Positions 16,066-24,514 of a stretch of DNA of 64,000 nt are shown here, piece after piece. The translations under genes and the position numbers were made by a program. The stretch covers positions 6,232,501-6,296,500 of the forward strand of contig NZ_CP056030.1 of NCBI RefSeq assembly GCF_013374995.1, in the 5' to 3' direction. Source of the stretch: Pseudomonas eucalypticola. Its GTDB lineage: Bacteria > Pseudomonadota > Gammaproteobacteria > Pseudomonadales > Pseudomonadaceae. Below the pieces are notes generated by a model, which ran no database searches, was not told where the DNA came from, and was given only the letters and a program-made list of their open reading frames with translations. Numbering within the stretch: position 1 is the stretch's first letter; each line of letters begins with the position of its first letter.

Positions 16066-18149
16066 AGGGGGGCTCCGTCCAGACCGTGGCTTGGCAGCTC
16101 GGGGGCATCACTGGGCTCTATCACCACCTCGACCCCAGGCAACAAGGCCAGGCGCAGGCCGCTGAGCGAGTGCAGCATCTGCACCCGTGCTTCGGCCTCT
16201 GCGCCCACGTTCTGCTGGGCCAGGGCGCGGCGGGCGCGATCCATGGTCATGAGGATAGTCATGGGCGCCGGCAACCGTTCATTGGCTTTCAGGCACGCCT
16301 TGAAGTAAGCACCCACCTCGTCCACCACTTGGCGCACCTGGGCACGAGGGCCCACCGGGATACGCGGCATGTAGGCCAGCAGGTCGAGCATGTTCAGCGC
16401 CACCCGCAGGTCGCGCAGGGCCGAACCGGTGTCCTGGCCGGTCTGCAGCAAACGCGGCAGGTGCTGCATCAGGCGGTCGAGCATCTGCACGCCCATGGCC
16501 CGGTGCTCGGCCAGGGTGGCGCGCTCGCTGAGGCTGACGATGTCGCGCCAGCTGAAGCGGGTCAGGCGCTTGGCCGCAAGGTCAGTGCCGAAGGGGCGCA
16601 TGATCAGCGTCCAGCAGAACGCGAACAGCAAGCCCATGGGCCCGGCGATGTTGGAATTCAGGAAGGCCAGGAAATTGGCGTCGTAGGCAGTGTCCAGGCT
16701 GATGAAGGTAGCACCGTTGACCAGGGTCAGCATCATGCCCAGGTTAAACCGTGGCTGCAGGGTCAGGGTGGCCGCCGTGATGAACGGCACCGCGAACGCC
16801 AGCACCAGCATGGGGAAATCATGCAGGTTGGGCAGGATCAGGAACAGGTACAGGCTGGACATCACCACGGCGATCAGGGTCCAGAAGAAGAACCGGTAGA
16901 TCTGCGGCGCGGGGTCGTCCATGGCGGCGAAGAAGCTGCACGCCACAGCCGCGAGGATCACGCCACCGCCGCCATCGGCCCAGCCGGTGAAGATCCAGAT
17001 CAGCGACGCCACGACGATCGCCGAAATGGTCGAAAACGCCGAGTACATCATCATGCCGCGGTCGAAGAACGGCGACAGTCGGCCCAGGCGCCAGTGGCGG
17101 TACACCGCGCGCCACTGGGACTGGTCTTCGGTCTCGATGGCCAGTTGCAGGGTACGCATGTCTTGCCACAGGTCTATCCACTCGCCCAGGCGGTACAGGG
17201 CGTTGGACAGCAACAACTGGCGGCGGTCATCCAGTGCTTCCGGGGCGGGTTGCAGCTTTTCCAGGCAGCCGTGCAGTTCGGTCCACAACTCGGTGGGCGC
17301 GCCGGCGGCGGTTTCCTTCAACCACTGGCGGGTCTGCTCCAGGATGGGGGCCATTACCGGCACCAGGTCGGTACGGCGTTCCAGGGCAATCAAGGCATCG
17401 TCCAGCGCATCGATGGTCGGCAGCAGGTGGATCATGCGTCCGCGCAATTCCTTGATGTTACGCACGGTCTGAGGCAGCGCGCCCTCGTGGGGGATCTGCC
17501 CGATCATCAGCTCCAGGGAGTTGAACGTGGTCACCATGGAGGCGCGCAGGTTGCCCACTTCCGTGGCGGTGATTTCCCGCGACAGGAAGCGGTCGCAATA
17601 GGTGGTGGCCTCCACGAACCATTTGCGCGTGGCATCGCCCAGTACCGGTGCCAGGCGGCGGGGCCAGAAGATGGCACCGATCACGGCGGCGCTGATCAGG
17701 CCCAGGCAAATCTCCTGGAAACGCGCCGAGGCGATATCAAAGACGTTCAGGGGGCTGTCCACCACCGGCAGGGCAATCAGCGGCATGGTGTAGCCGGCCA
17801 GCATCAGCGCGTAGCTGTTGGCAGTGCGCAGGTGCAGCGACAGGAACAACAGCGTGCCTGTCCAGGCCGCGACAATGATCACCAGCAACGCGGGGGTCTG
17901 CACGAACATGGGCACGAACAGCACCGCCGCCGCGGCGCCGACGAAGGTACCAATGCCGCGGTACAGGGCCTTGGAAGTGGTAGGGCCAACGAACGGGCTG
18001 GAGACGATATAGACGGTGGCCATGGCCCAGTAGGGGCGTGGCATTTCCAGTTTCATCGCCACATACAGCGCCACCATCGAGGCGATGAAGGTGCGCAGGC
18101 CATAGAACCAGTCCCGCAGTGGCGGGACATCACTGAAAAAGGCTTTCAA
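16062..18149 (-). CDS. FUSC-family inner membrane transporter (AaeB-like)
   Basis: 695 aa. Two blocks of membrane helices (residues ~15-175 and ~355-520) with cytoplasmic domains between and after give the FUSC/AaeB layout. Recognisable stretches are LRTFIASMVALYVAMKLEMPRPYWAMATVYIVSSPF at the N-terminus, FWPRRLAP near 175 and TLQPRFNLGMMLTLVNGATFI in the second block. It exports aromatic carboxylic acids (p-hydroxybenzoate or fusaric acid type) with the adaptor and channel encoded downstream. The MarR gene overlaps its start by 4 nt. Confidence 0.92.
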   Translation of the reverse strand: MKAFFSDVPPLRDWFYGLRTFIASMVALYVAMKLEMPRPYWAMATVYIVSSPFVGPTTSKALYRGIGTFVGAAAAVLFVPMFVQTPALLVIIVAAWTGTLLFLSLHLRTANSYALMLAGYTMPLIALPVVDSPLNVFDIASARFQEICLGLISAAVIGAIFWPRRLAPVLGDATRKWFVEATTYCDRFLSREITATEVGNLRASMVTTFNSLELMIGQIPHEGALPQTVRNIKELRGRMIHLLPTIDALDDALIALERRTDLVPVMAPILEQTRQWLKETAAGAPTELWTELHGCLEKLQPAPEALDDRRQLLLSNALYRLGEWIDLWQDMRTLQLAIETEDQSQWRAVYRHWRLGRLSPFFDRGMMMYSAFSTISAIVVASLIWIFTGWADGGGGVILAAVACSFFAAMDDPAPQIYRFFFWTLIAVVMSSLYLFLILPNLHDFPMLVLAFAVPFITAATLTLQPRFNLGMMLTLVNGATFISLDTAYDANFLAFLNSNIAGPMGLLFAFCWTLIMRPFGTDLAAKRLTRFSWRDIVSLSERATLAEHRAMGVQMLDRLMQHLPRLLQTGQDTGSALRDLRVALNMLDLLAYMPRIPVGPRAQVRQVVDEVGAYFKACLKANERLPAPMTILMTMDRARRALAQQNVGAEAEARVQMLHSLSGLRLALLPGVEVVIEPSDAPELPSHGLDGAPL

Positions 18150-18598
18150 GACGGCAGCACCGCCGTGCCCTGCCCCGCCTCTTCGAAGGCCCGCACCACA
18201 CGCAGGGCAGCCTCCAGGTCGGCGGGGGCGATATCGTGCAGTACTTCACGACGCAGGCGCACCAGTTCACCTTCGATGGCTTCGGCCAGTTCGCGGCCAG
18301 TGGGTGTCAGGCTTAGGGCCTTGGCACGGCGGTCGGTGGGGTCTTCGGTGCGCATGACAAAGCCCGAGGAACACAGCTGGTCCAGCAGGCGCACCAGCGA
18401 CGGGCTCTCCAGGCCGGCGGCGTGGGCCACGGTAACCTGCCGCACGCCATCACCCAGGCGCACGATGATCAGCAACGGCACGGCGCAGGCTTCGGAAATA
18501 CCGTAGTTGGCCAGCGTTGTCTGGCAAATGCGCCGCCAGTGACGGGCAGCGGTCACCATGCCGGTGCTGATATTGAGGTGGAGCTTGTCGAGGTTCAT
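18146..18598 (-). CDS. MarR-family transcriptional regulator
   Basis: 150 aa from ATG 18598 (MNLDKLHLN); a start five codons earlier is possible. Winged helix: VTVAHAAGLESPSLVRLLDQLCSSGFVMRTEDPTDRRAKALSLTPTG, residues ~60-105, with the DxRD-like wing DPTDRRAK. MarR proteins repress neighbouring efflux genes and release DNA on binding phenolic ligands. As the first gene of the efflux operon, 4-nt overlapped with the transporter, it is probably autoregulated through the palindrome at 18622-18637. Confidence 0.93.
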   Translation of the reverse strand: MNLDKLHLNISTGMVTAARHWRRICQTTLANYGISEACAVPLLIIVRLGDGVRQVTVAHAAGLESPSLVRLLDQLCSSGFVMRTEDPTDRRAKALSLTPTGRELAEAIEGELVRLRREVLHDIAPADLEAALRVVRAFEEAGQGTAVLPS

Positions 18599-18621
18599 TG
18601 AACGGGAACGCACCGATATTC

Positions 18622-18637
18622 ATAGTTTGCTAACTAT
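18622..18637. promoter_or_regulatory. Palindrome ATAGTT-N4-AACTAT, candidate MarR operator
   Basis: A perfect 6-bp inverted repeat with spacer TGCT, 24 bp before the marR start codon. Size and position match MarR-type operators, which lie over the promoter of their own operon. Confidence 0.55.
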
Positions 18638-18737
18638 CTATATTCCGGTAATGAATCGCTTGCCGTCAATAGTAGCCACAAGACATTTCTCATCGGATGG
18701 CAAACGGCCGTGAGCCAGTTTGTTATAGACGCAAAGA

Positions 18738-18760
18738 ACCGGGGCTGCGTAGCGCCCGGT
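18738..18760 (-). terminator. Probable terminator after iolG
   Basis: ACCGGG (18738-18743) pairs with CCCGGT (18755-18760), with extra GC pairs inside. On the minus strand TTCTTTG follows. It lies 65 nt beyond the iolG stop and before the marR promoter. Confidence 0.45.
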
Positions 18761-18824
18761 CCTTGCCGGAACAGAAAAGATCACCGCGGCGTGCGTTTGG
18801 TCCGTGCCGCCACGCCACAGCGGG

Positions 18825-19835
18825 TCAGTTGTAGAACGCGGGACGCGAAGGCAGTTCAATGGGCTCGATGCGGCCACTGACCTGGGCCAGGTTGCAGGCG
18901 TCGCCAGCGACGGCGGCGGCATAGCCGTTCCACGCGGAGGGCCCGGTGAGCTGACCGTCGGTGACGCCCTTGATGAAGGCCTGCAGCTCCACGTCGTAGG
19001 CATCGATGAAGCGGTCTTTCCAGTCCATGAGGATACCGGTGGACAGCCTGGCGGCGCTGCGCAACTGCACGCTGGAAGGCTCGGGCAGGCGGGCGATGCC
19101 CTCCTCGCCCACCACTTCGCACTGGATGTCATAGCCATACTTGCAGTTGACGAACACTTCGACGTCGATGCGCACGCCCTTGGCGGTTTCCAGCAGAACG
19201 ATCTGCGGGTCACGCAACTGGGCGTGGGTGTGGCGCGTGGCGCGGGGGAATACGACCTGGGCCGAGACATAATCGTCGTCGATCAGCCAGCGCAGCACGT
19301 CCAGCTCATGGATGAGGGTATCGGTGATGGCCATGCCGGTACCGTAGGCCTCTGACACATGGGGGTTGCGGTGCGCGCAGTGCAGCATCAATGGCGCCCC
19401 GATTTCGCCGCTGTCGATCACCGTTTTCAGGGCCCGGTAGCCCTGGTCGAAAGGGCGCATGAAGCCAACCTGAACCAGGCGCCTGCCAGCGGCGATTTCC
19501 GCGTCGACGATGCGCCGGCAGCCTTCGGCGGTGACGGCCAGGGGCTTTTCGCAGAACACCGGCTTGCCAGCGGCGATGGCCGCCAGCACGAACGCCTCGT
19601 GACTGGGGCCCCAGGACGTGACCAGCACCGCCTGGACATTGCCCGCCTCGATCAGCTCCTGACCGCTGGCATAGACCTCTGCCTCGATCCCCAGTTGCGT
19701 TACCACATCGCGCGCCTGCTCGGCATTGATGTCGTTGACAGCCACTACCCGTGCGCCGGAGAGCGCGAAGCTGAGGCGACGGATATGGTCCCGGCCGATT
19801 GCGCCGGTGCCGATGACACCGATATTCAAGGTCAT
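18825..19835 (-). CDS. iolG: Inositol 2-dehydrogenase, Gfo/Idh/MocA family
   Basis: 336 aa. The NAD-binding fold begins [19 protein letters not shown] (GxGxxG at residues 8-13), followed by the EKP motif (CEKPLAVTA, ~96-104) and the substrate domain with [13 protein letters not shown], where the conserved D and H of IolG (DTLIHELD) bind myo-inositol. It oxidises myo-inositol to scyllo-inosose. The rest of the iol pathway is not nearby, so this may be a stand-alone copy acting on a related polyol. The promoter must lie in the 104-nt AT-rich gap before bcsC. Confidence 0.88.
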   Translation of the reverse strand: MTLNIGVIGTGAIGRDHIRRLSFALSGARVVAVNDINAEQARDVVTQLGIEAEVYASGQELIEAGNVQAVLVTSWGPSHEAFVLAAIAAGKPVFCEKPLAVTAEGCRRIVDAEIAAGRRLVQVGFMRPFDQGYRALKTVIDSGEIGAPLMLHCAHRNPHVSEAYGTGMAITDTLIHELDVLRWLIDDDYVSAQVVFPRATRHTHAQLRDPQIVLLETAKGVRIDVEVFVNCKYGYDIQCEVVGEEGIARLPEPSSVQLRSAARLSTGILMDWKDRFIDAYDVELQAFIKGVTDGQLTGPSAWNGYAAAVAGDACNLAQVSGRIEPIELPSRPAFYN

Positions 19836-19916
19836 GATGGCTCCTGATTGTTGTTGTAGGCCTGGGACTTCAGCCTAGAACGCCATCAAGAGAAATCAAT
19901 TATTTTTCTATTAATA

Positions 19917-19938
19917 TTATTTTGGAATTTTTATTTTG
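19917..19938. repeat. Direct repeat of TTATTTTG upstream of iolG
   Basis: TTATTTTG occurs at 19917-19924 and 19931-19938, a 14-bp period, inside a ~50-bp stretch that is almost pure A/T between bcsC and iolG. The rest of the window has few such runs. It may be an upstream promoter element or a regulator site for iolG. Confidence 0.4.
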
Positions 19939-19939
19939 A

Positions 19940-22900
19940 TCAGCGCATATCTGCATAAGGCGTGATCGGTTCCACCGGCAGGGGCAGGTTGCCCTGCCAT
20001 GGGTCGAATGAATAGCGCAGGTACACCAGCGCTCGGCTCGGCGCGTAGCCCTCACTGTGCTGCCAGGTCACGCCGCCCCCCAGCACCAAATTGTCGGACA
20101 GACGCCGCTCCAGCAGGCCTTGCACCCGGAAGTTGATGCCGTTGCTGTTGCTACCGCTTTTGCTCAACGTCGGGTCGGCCACCAGGGTATGGCCTGATTG
20201 AGCCAGCAGGTTCTCCAGGTCGCTGGCACTGCTGTCCTTGGGGTAAAGGTCGCTGGCGCTGGTCTTGGCGAACGACCAGCCTGCCGAGCTTTCCAGAAAG
20301 GCCGACCAATTGGCGTTGCGCCAGGCAAAATTGACCGGGACGCTGACCGAGTAGTACTGCTGCGGACTGTAGTACCCCCCCTGCCCCAGGGTCGACTCGC
20401 TGAGGTCCTTGTCGTAGCCCATGTACATCAACGTCAGGCCCGTGCGCACGCGCTCATCGGCGCGCTCCACCAGGCGGTAATAGTAGCCGCCCATGGCACT
20501 GCGGCGCTGGTTGTTCTCGACGTTCTGGCCCACCAGCCAGTGGCTGCTCAGGCTGGCCCAGACGCCGTCCTTGCCGCCTTCGTCGTGGCTCAGGCCCAGT
20601 GTGAAGCCGTTGGCGGTGACACCACCGAAGCGGGTGCCGGTGACCGGATCGACCGCGCCCGCATAGGACACCAGCGAGTTGGTCAGCGGCCGGCGCGAGG
20701 CGGTCAGGCGGTAACCGATGTCGTCCCAATCGCCACTGTAAGTGACCCCACCTACCCAGTTGGAAACCGTGAATTCCTGAGGTGTATGGCCTACGTCAAA
20801 CGCCCACTTGTCATCGTGCCAGCCCATGCCGAGCAGGGTACCGCTGACGCTTTGCGCACCACTGGCACAGCCGCCCTGCACCACGGCGCATAACCCGAAC
20901 TGGTCGTTGCTGGCGAAACTGCTGACATCCAGTTGCACGTCTTCGGCCTGCACAAAGGCCTGGCCCTGGGCCAACGGCGTGTCGATGCGCAGGATCGTGG
21001 TCTGGGTGGACAAGTCCGATACGCCCGAGGCGCTGTTATCGGTGCGCCAGGCGAAGTCGTGGTACAGGTTAACCGTCGGGTTCTGCTTCTGGTACAGCGC
21101 GTCCACGTCACTGCGAATGCTGCGGGCCAGCCAGTCATCACTGTCTTTGGCACGGCTGGCCTGAGTGACGGCGCGGTCGTCACGCGGGGCGGCCTGCCCG
21201 GGTGCGATCAGCTTTGCCGCGGCCATGGCGTGGGCGTAGTCATCCAGCGCATGCTGCGGCTGTTCGGTGGAAAGCAGACGTGCTTCATCGCGGTACGCGA
21301 GGGGATCCTGCCGCGGGGTGCTCAGCAGTTCAGCGAACAAGGCCTTGGCCCGCGTCTTGTCTCCCACCGCGGCCCAGGCATTGGCCAGCCGCCGCTGAAA
21401 GCCGACGTCAACGGGTGCCGCTGGCTTGATGGCCAGCAGGCCGACCCGGGCGGCTTGCGGCTGATGGCTGGCGATCAGGACTTCACTAAGGCCCAGTTGC
21501 GCTTCGGGGTTGCGCGGTTCACTGGCCAGCACCTGGCGGTAGCGGGCCTGGGCGGTGGGCAGGTCTGCGCGTTGCTGGGCCCAGTCGGCCAGCGTCAGGT
21601 AGTCATCGGTGTTCGGCGCACGCAGCAACAGCGCTTCGGCCTGGTCTTCATGGTGATCGGCGCGCAAGGCCTCGGCCTTGGCCAGCATCTGCCGGCGCTG
21701 CAGCCGGGCCCACAACTGGTTCATGTTGTCGCTCCAGCCGGCACGCGGCACCTGTTGCAGGCTGGCCATGGCCTCGGCGTCACGGTCGCCATCGGCCAGG
21801 AACAGGCCATGGGCATAACGCGCTTCGGGGTTCTGGCCCTGGCGTCGCAGGAGCAGGCTGAAGCTGTGATCGGCATCGGCGGCGCGGCCCAACTGCCGTT
21901 GTGCGTTGGCCAATCGGTAGACCAGCCAGGGGTTGTCCGGGTCCAGCTCACGGGCCCTGCTCAGGTGTTCCACCACCTGGCCCCAATCGCTGCGCCGGGT
22001 GGCGTCATCGGCCTGGGCGTTCAAGCGGTCGAGGGCCAGGCCCAACCGCACGCTCTTGAACTCGACCTGCTGGGCAGGCGTCAGGCTGTCCAGGTATTGC
22101 TCGGCCTTGTCGGCCGACTGCGCCTGGTACAGGCGCACCATGGCGCGCACCACGCTGGCATTGCCGGGGTCCAGCTTGCGGGCCTGAAGCAGCAGGGCCT
22201 CGGCGGCGATATCGTCTGACTCGCCGCGAGCCACGTAGGACAGGCCGATCAGAGCGCTGGCATCCTTGGGCTGGGCCACGCGCGCCTGCTGGTAGAAGCG
22301 CTTGGCCTGTGAATACTCTTTGCGCTCGAGCGCCTGGTCACCTTTTTGCAGCAGCATCCACTGGTAGTTGGCGACCTTGAGGTCTTGCCACTTGGTCATC
22401 CAGTAGGTGTCCTGCTCGATGGCCGAGGCTTTGACGAACGTGTTGTAGGCGTCTTCATGCTTGTTCTGGCGCATCAAGGCCACACCAAGGGCACCCAGCA
22501 GGCTGGAATCCTTGGGGTAAGCCTTGAGCGCCCGACGCAGCTGCGCTTCGGCGCCAGCGTTGTCGCCCGCCTCCAGCAGAGCCTTGCCCTTGACCCCGGC
22601 TTGCCAGCTGGGGTCGGCCAGCAGGTGCTCCTGAGCCTGCAACTGCAAGGTAGCATCGGCCCGATAGGGGGTAGATGGGTACACCTTGAGGAACGTCTGC
22701 CAGGCCTGGGCGGTTTCCCGGCCTACCGGCTGCTTGAGCAAGTAGTTGTACTCACGTTCGGCAGCGTTGGCCGCGGCGTTCACGTCACCCGCCAACTGGT
22801 GCAGGACGATCAGGGCCTCCGCGTCGCGCTGTTGGGCGAACAGCAGGCCCACCAGGGTCTGGCGCAGGGCTGCGTTACCGGGGTACTGGCTGTCCAGCGC

Positions 22901-23416
22901 CCGCAACTGGTCGATGACCTGCGCGCGTTGTTCCTTGATGCCGCTGCGCACGGTCAGGTATTCAAGGGCGATGGCAAAGTCCGGCATATCGTCGCCGAAC
23001 ATTTGCTGGTAGGCGCGCTGGGCGTCGTCGTAACGCCCGGCGGTCGCCAGCAAGCGGGCTTGCTGCAAGTCTTTCTGCCCGCCGCTGCTGTGCAGCTTGA
23101 GCAGGCTTTGCGCCTGGCGCGACTCGGCGCTGCCAGGCAGTCGGCGAGCCAGCTCGGCGGTCAGACGCTCGGCCTCGGCGGCGTTGTTCTGCAGCAATGC
23201 CTGGCGAACCTCGGCCACCTTTACCTGCGGGTTGTCCGGTGCGATCAGCTCAAGGCGTGCCAGTGAGTCGTGCACCAGGTCTTCGCGGTACAGGGCCTGG
23301 CCCACGCGGATCTGTCCCAGCAGCCATTGCTGTTGCTCGGGGGCACTTAGCGGTTGAGCCAGCGCGGCACCACAGACGCTGCCCAGCAGCAGTCCCAAAC
23401 CGGTCAATCTTTGCAT
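19940..23416 (-). CDS. bcsC: Cellulose synthase subunit BcsC (outer membrane exporter)
   Basis: 1158 aa. A signal peptide (LTGLGLLLGSVCGAALA) is followed by a long TPR superhelix (residues ~25-790, e.g. ALLEAGDNAGAEAQLRRALKAYPKDSSLLGALG) and the C-terminal BCSC_C beta-barrel (~810-1158, ending LPLPVEPITPYADMR). The TPR part spans the periplasm and may bind peptidoglycan and BcsB; the barrel releases the glucan. It is the last gene of the operon and overlaps bcsZ by 13 nt. Length matches E. coli BcsC (1157 aa). Confidence 0.96.
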   Translation of the reverse strand: MQRLTGLGLLLGSVCGAALAQPLSAPEQQQWLLGQIRVGQALYREDLVHDSLARLELIAPDNPQVKVAEVRQALLQNNAAEAERLTAELARRLPGSAESRQAQSLLKLHSSGGQKDLQQARLLATAGRYDDAQRAYQQMFGDDMPDFAIALEYLTVRSGIKEQRAQVIDQLRALDSQYPGNAALRQTLVGLLFAQQRDAEALIVLHQLAGDVNAAANAAEREYNYLLKQPVGRETAQAWQTFLKVYPSTPYRADATLQLQAQEHLLADPSWQAGVKGKALLEAGDNAGAEAQLRRALKAYPKDSSLLGALGVALMRQNKHEDAYNTFVKASAIEQDTYWMTKWQDLKVANYQWMLLQKGDQALERKEYSQAKRFYQQARVAQPKDASALIGLSYVARGESDDIAAEALLLQARKLDPGNASVVRAMVRLYQAQSADKAEQYLDSLTPAQQVEFKSVRLGLALDRLNAQADDATRRSDWGQVVEHLSRARELDPDNPWLVYRLANAQRQLGRAADADHSFSLLLRRQGQNPEARYAHGLFLADGDRDAEAMASLQQVPRAGWSDNMNQLWARLQRRQMLAKAEALRADHHEDQAEALLLRAPNTDDYLTLADWAQQRADLPTAQARYRQVLASEPRNPEAQLGLSEVLIASHQPQAARVGLLAIKPAAPVDVGFQRRLANAWAAVGDKTRAKALFAELLSTPRQDPLAYRDEARLLSTEQPQHALDDYAHAMAAAKLIAPGQAAPRDDRAVTQASRAKDSDDWLARSIRSDVDALYQKQNPTVNLYHDFAWRTDNSASGVSDLSTQTTILRIDTPLAQGQAFVQAEDVQLDVSSFASNDQFGLCAVVQGGCASGAQSVSGTLLGMGWHDDKWAFDVGHTPQEFTVSNWVGGVTYSGDWDDIGYRLTASRRPLTNSLVSYAGAVDPVTGTRFGGVTANGFTLGLSHDEGGKDGVWASLSSHWLVGQNVENNQRRSAMGGYYYRLVERADERVRTGLTLMYMGYDKDLSESTLGQGGYYSPQQYYSVSVPVNFAWRNANWSAFLESSAGWSFAKTSASDLYPKDSSASDLENLLAQSGHTLVADPTLSKSGSNSNGINFRVQGLLERRLSDNLVLGGGVTWQHSEGYAPSRALVYLRYSFDPWQGNLPLPVEPITPYADMR

Positions 23417-24510
23417 GCGGCAGTCCAGTTCGGCGCAAGGCGGCCGTCTTTGTCAAAGCGGTAGCGTTGTTGGTCCCAGCCCTGGCCAAACAGCAGCAGG
23501 GACTGGTTGTAATAGGCGTCGGCCAAGGGCGGGTGCTTCTGCAGACGGGCGCGCTGAACGGCCAGCGCCGGGGCATTGGCGGCCAGCAGCGGCAATAGCG
23601 CGGCACTGAACCCCGCAGGGCCGATACCGCTGTCAGTGGCACTGGCCGTGTCGACTTTCTCCGGTACAAATCCGGCTTCGGCCACCCGCATGACCATGGG
23701 TTGCAGGTGCTCGACCAGCGCCGCGCGGCCAGGGGCATCCTTGGCCAGCATGCCGGCCCACAGGTACACACGAATGGCGTCATAACTGCCGACCGCACCT
23801 TTCTGGCTGTCCACGGCCCACCCCTGCCCCGCCTTCCACAGCTGCCAGTCAGGCACCAGCCCCTTGGGGGAACCCTCGATCAGCAAGCGCTGGGCATTGG
23901 CGGCCAGTTCGGCCCATACCGGTGCTTCGGTAGCAAAACGCGCCAGCAACTGCGGTGGCAGGTAACTGGCATTCAGCCGCCAGCCTTCGGTGCTCTCGAA
24001 GCCCACATCGCCTGGCAACAGCATCAGGCCCATACCCGGCAGCTTGCGCAAGCTCTGGGCGGCAGTACGCCACAGCAGGTTGCGGCCCAGCGCCTGGTAA
24101 TCGGCGCGGTGCCATAACCGGCCGGCTTCCAGCAGGCTGTAGGCGATCCACAAATCGGCATCCGAGGCGTTGTTGCTGTCCAGCACCTGCCATTGCCCTT
24201 GCGTGTTCTGACCCCACTGCCAGGCTGGCAACTGCCTGTTGAGGTCGCCCGCGGCCAGGTTGTCCTGGGTCCAGTGCAGCAGCTTGGCGAAGCTATCGCG
24301 GTCATTGCCCAGCAGCGCGAAGAACAAGCCATAGGCCTGCCCTTCGGACGTGGTAGTCATGCCGGGCGTGGACCGGTCGATCACCCGCCCGTCTGCGCTG
24401 ACCAGCGCCTGGCGATAATGCACCCAGGCCGGCCAGGCACATTCACCTGCATCGGCAAGCTTGGTTAGCGCGAGAGCACCGGCCATGACCAGGGCCGCGA
24501 TGGTTTTCAC
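23404..24510 (-). CDS. bcsZ: Endo-1,4-beta-glucanase BcsZ (GH8)
   Basis: 368 aa from GTG 24510, with AGGAG in the bcsB tail 6 nt upstream; an ATG at 24561 would lie within bcsB and give an odd N-terminus. A signal peptide (KTIAALVMAGALALTKLADA) precedes the GH8 (alpha/alpha)6 barrel. Expected catalytic positions are visible: the acid glutamate in TTSEGQAYGLFFAL and aspartates in ASDADLWIAYSLLEAG and GSYDAIRVYLWAG. It is a periplasmic cellulase that trims or frees the growing glucan and is needed for normal export. It starts 4 nt after bcsB. Confidence 0.94.
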   Translation of the reverse strand: MKTIAALVMAGALALTKLADAGECAWPAWVHYRQALVSADGRVIDRSTPGMTTTSEGQAYGLFFALLGNDRDSFAKLLHWTQDNLAAGDLNRQLPAWQWGQNTQGQWQVLDSNNASDADLWIAYSLLEAGRLWHRADYQALGRNLLWRTAAQSLRKLPGMGLMLLPGDVGFESTEGWRLNASYLPPQLLARFATEAPVWAELAANAQRLLIEGSPKGLVPDWQLWKAGQGWAVDSQKGAVGSYDAIRVYLWAGMLAKDAPGRAALVEHLQPMVMRVAEAGFVPEKVDTASATDSGIGPAGFSAALLPLLAANAPALAVQRARLQKHPPLADAYYNQSLLLFGQGWDQQRYRFDKDGRLAPNWTAACKD

Positions 24511-24514
24511 CGGC

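Noticed and set aside
16086..18506. 806-codon open frame antisense to the FUSC and marR genes
   Set aside because: High-GC shadow frame: His/Gln/Arg-rich, no ribosome site and no family signature, while the opposite strand encodes clear FUSC and MarR proteins.
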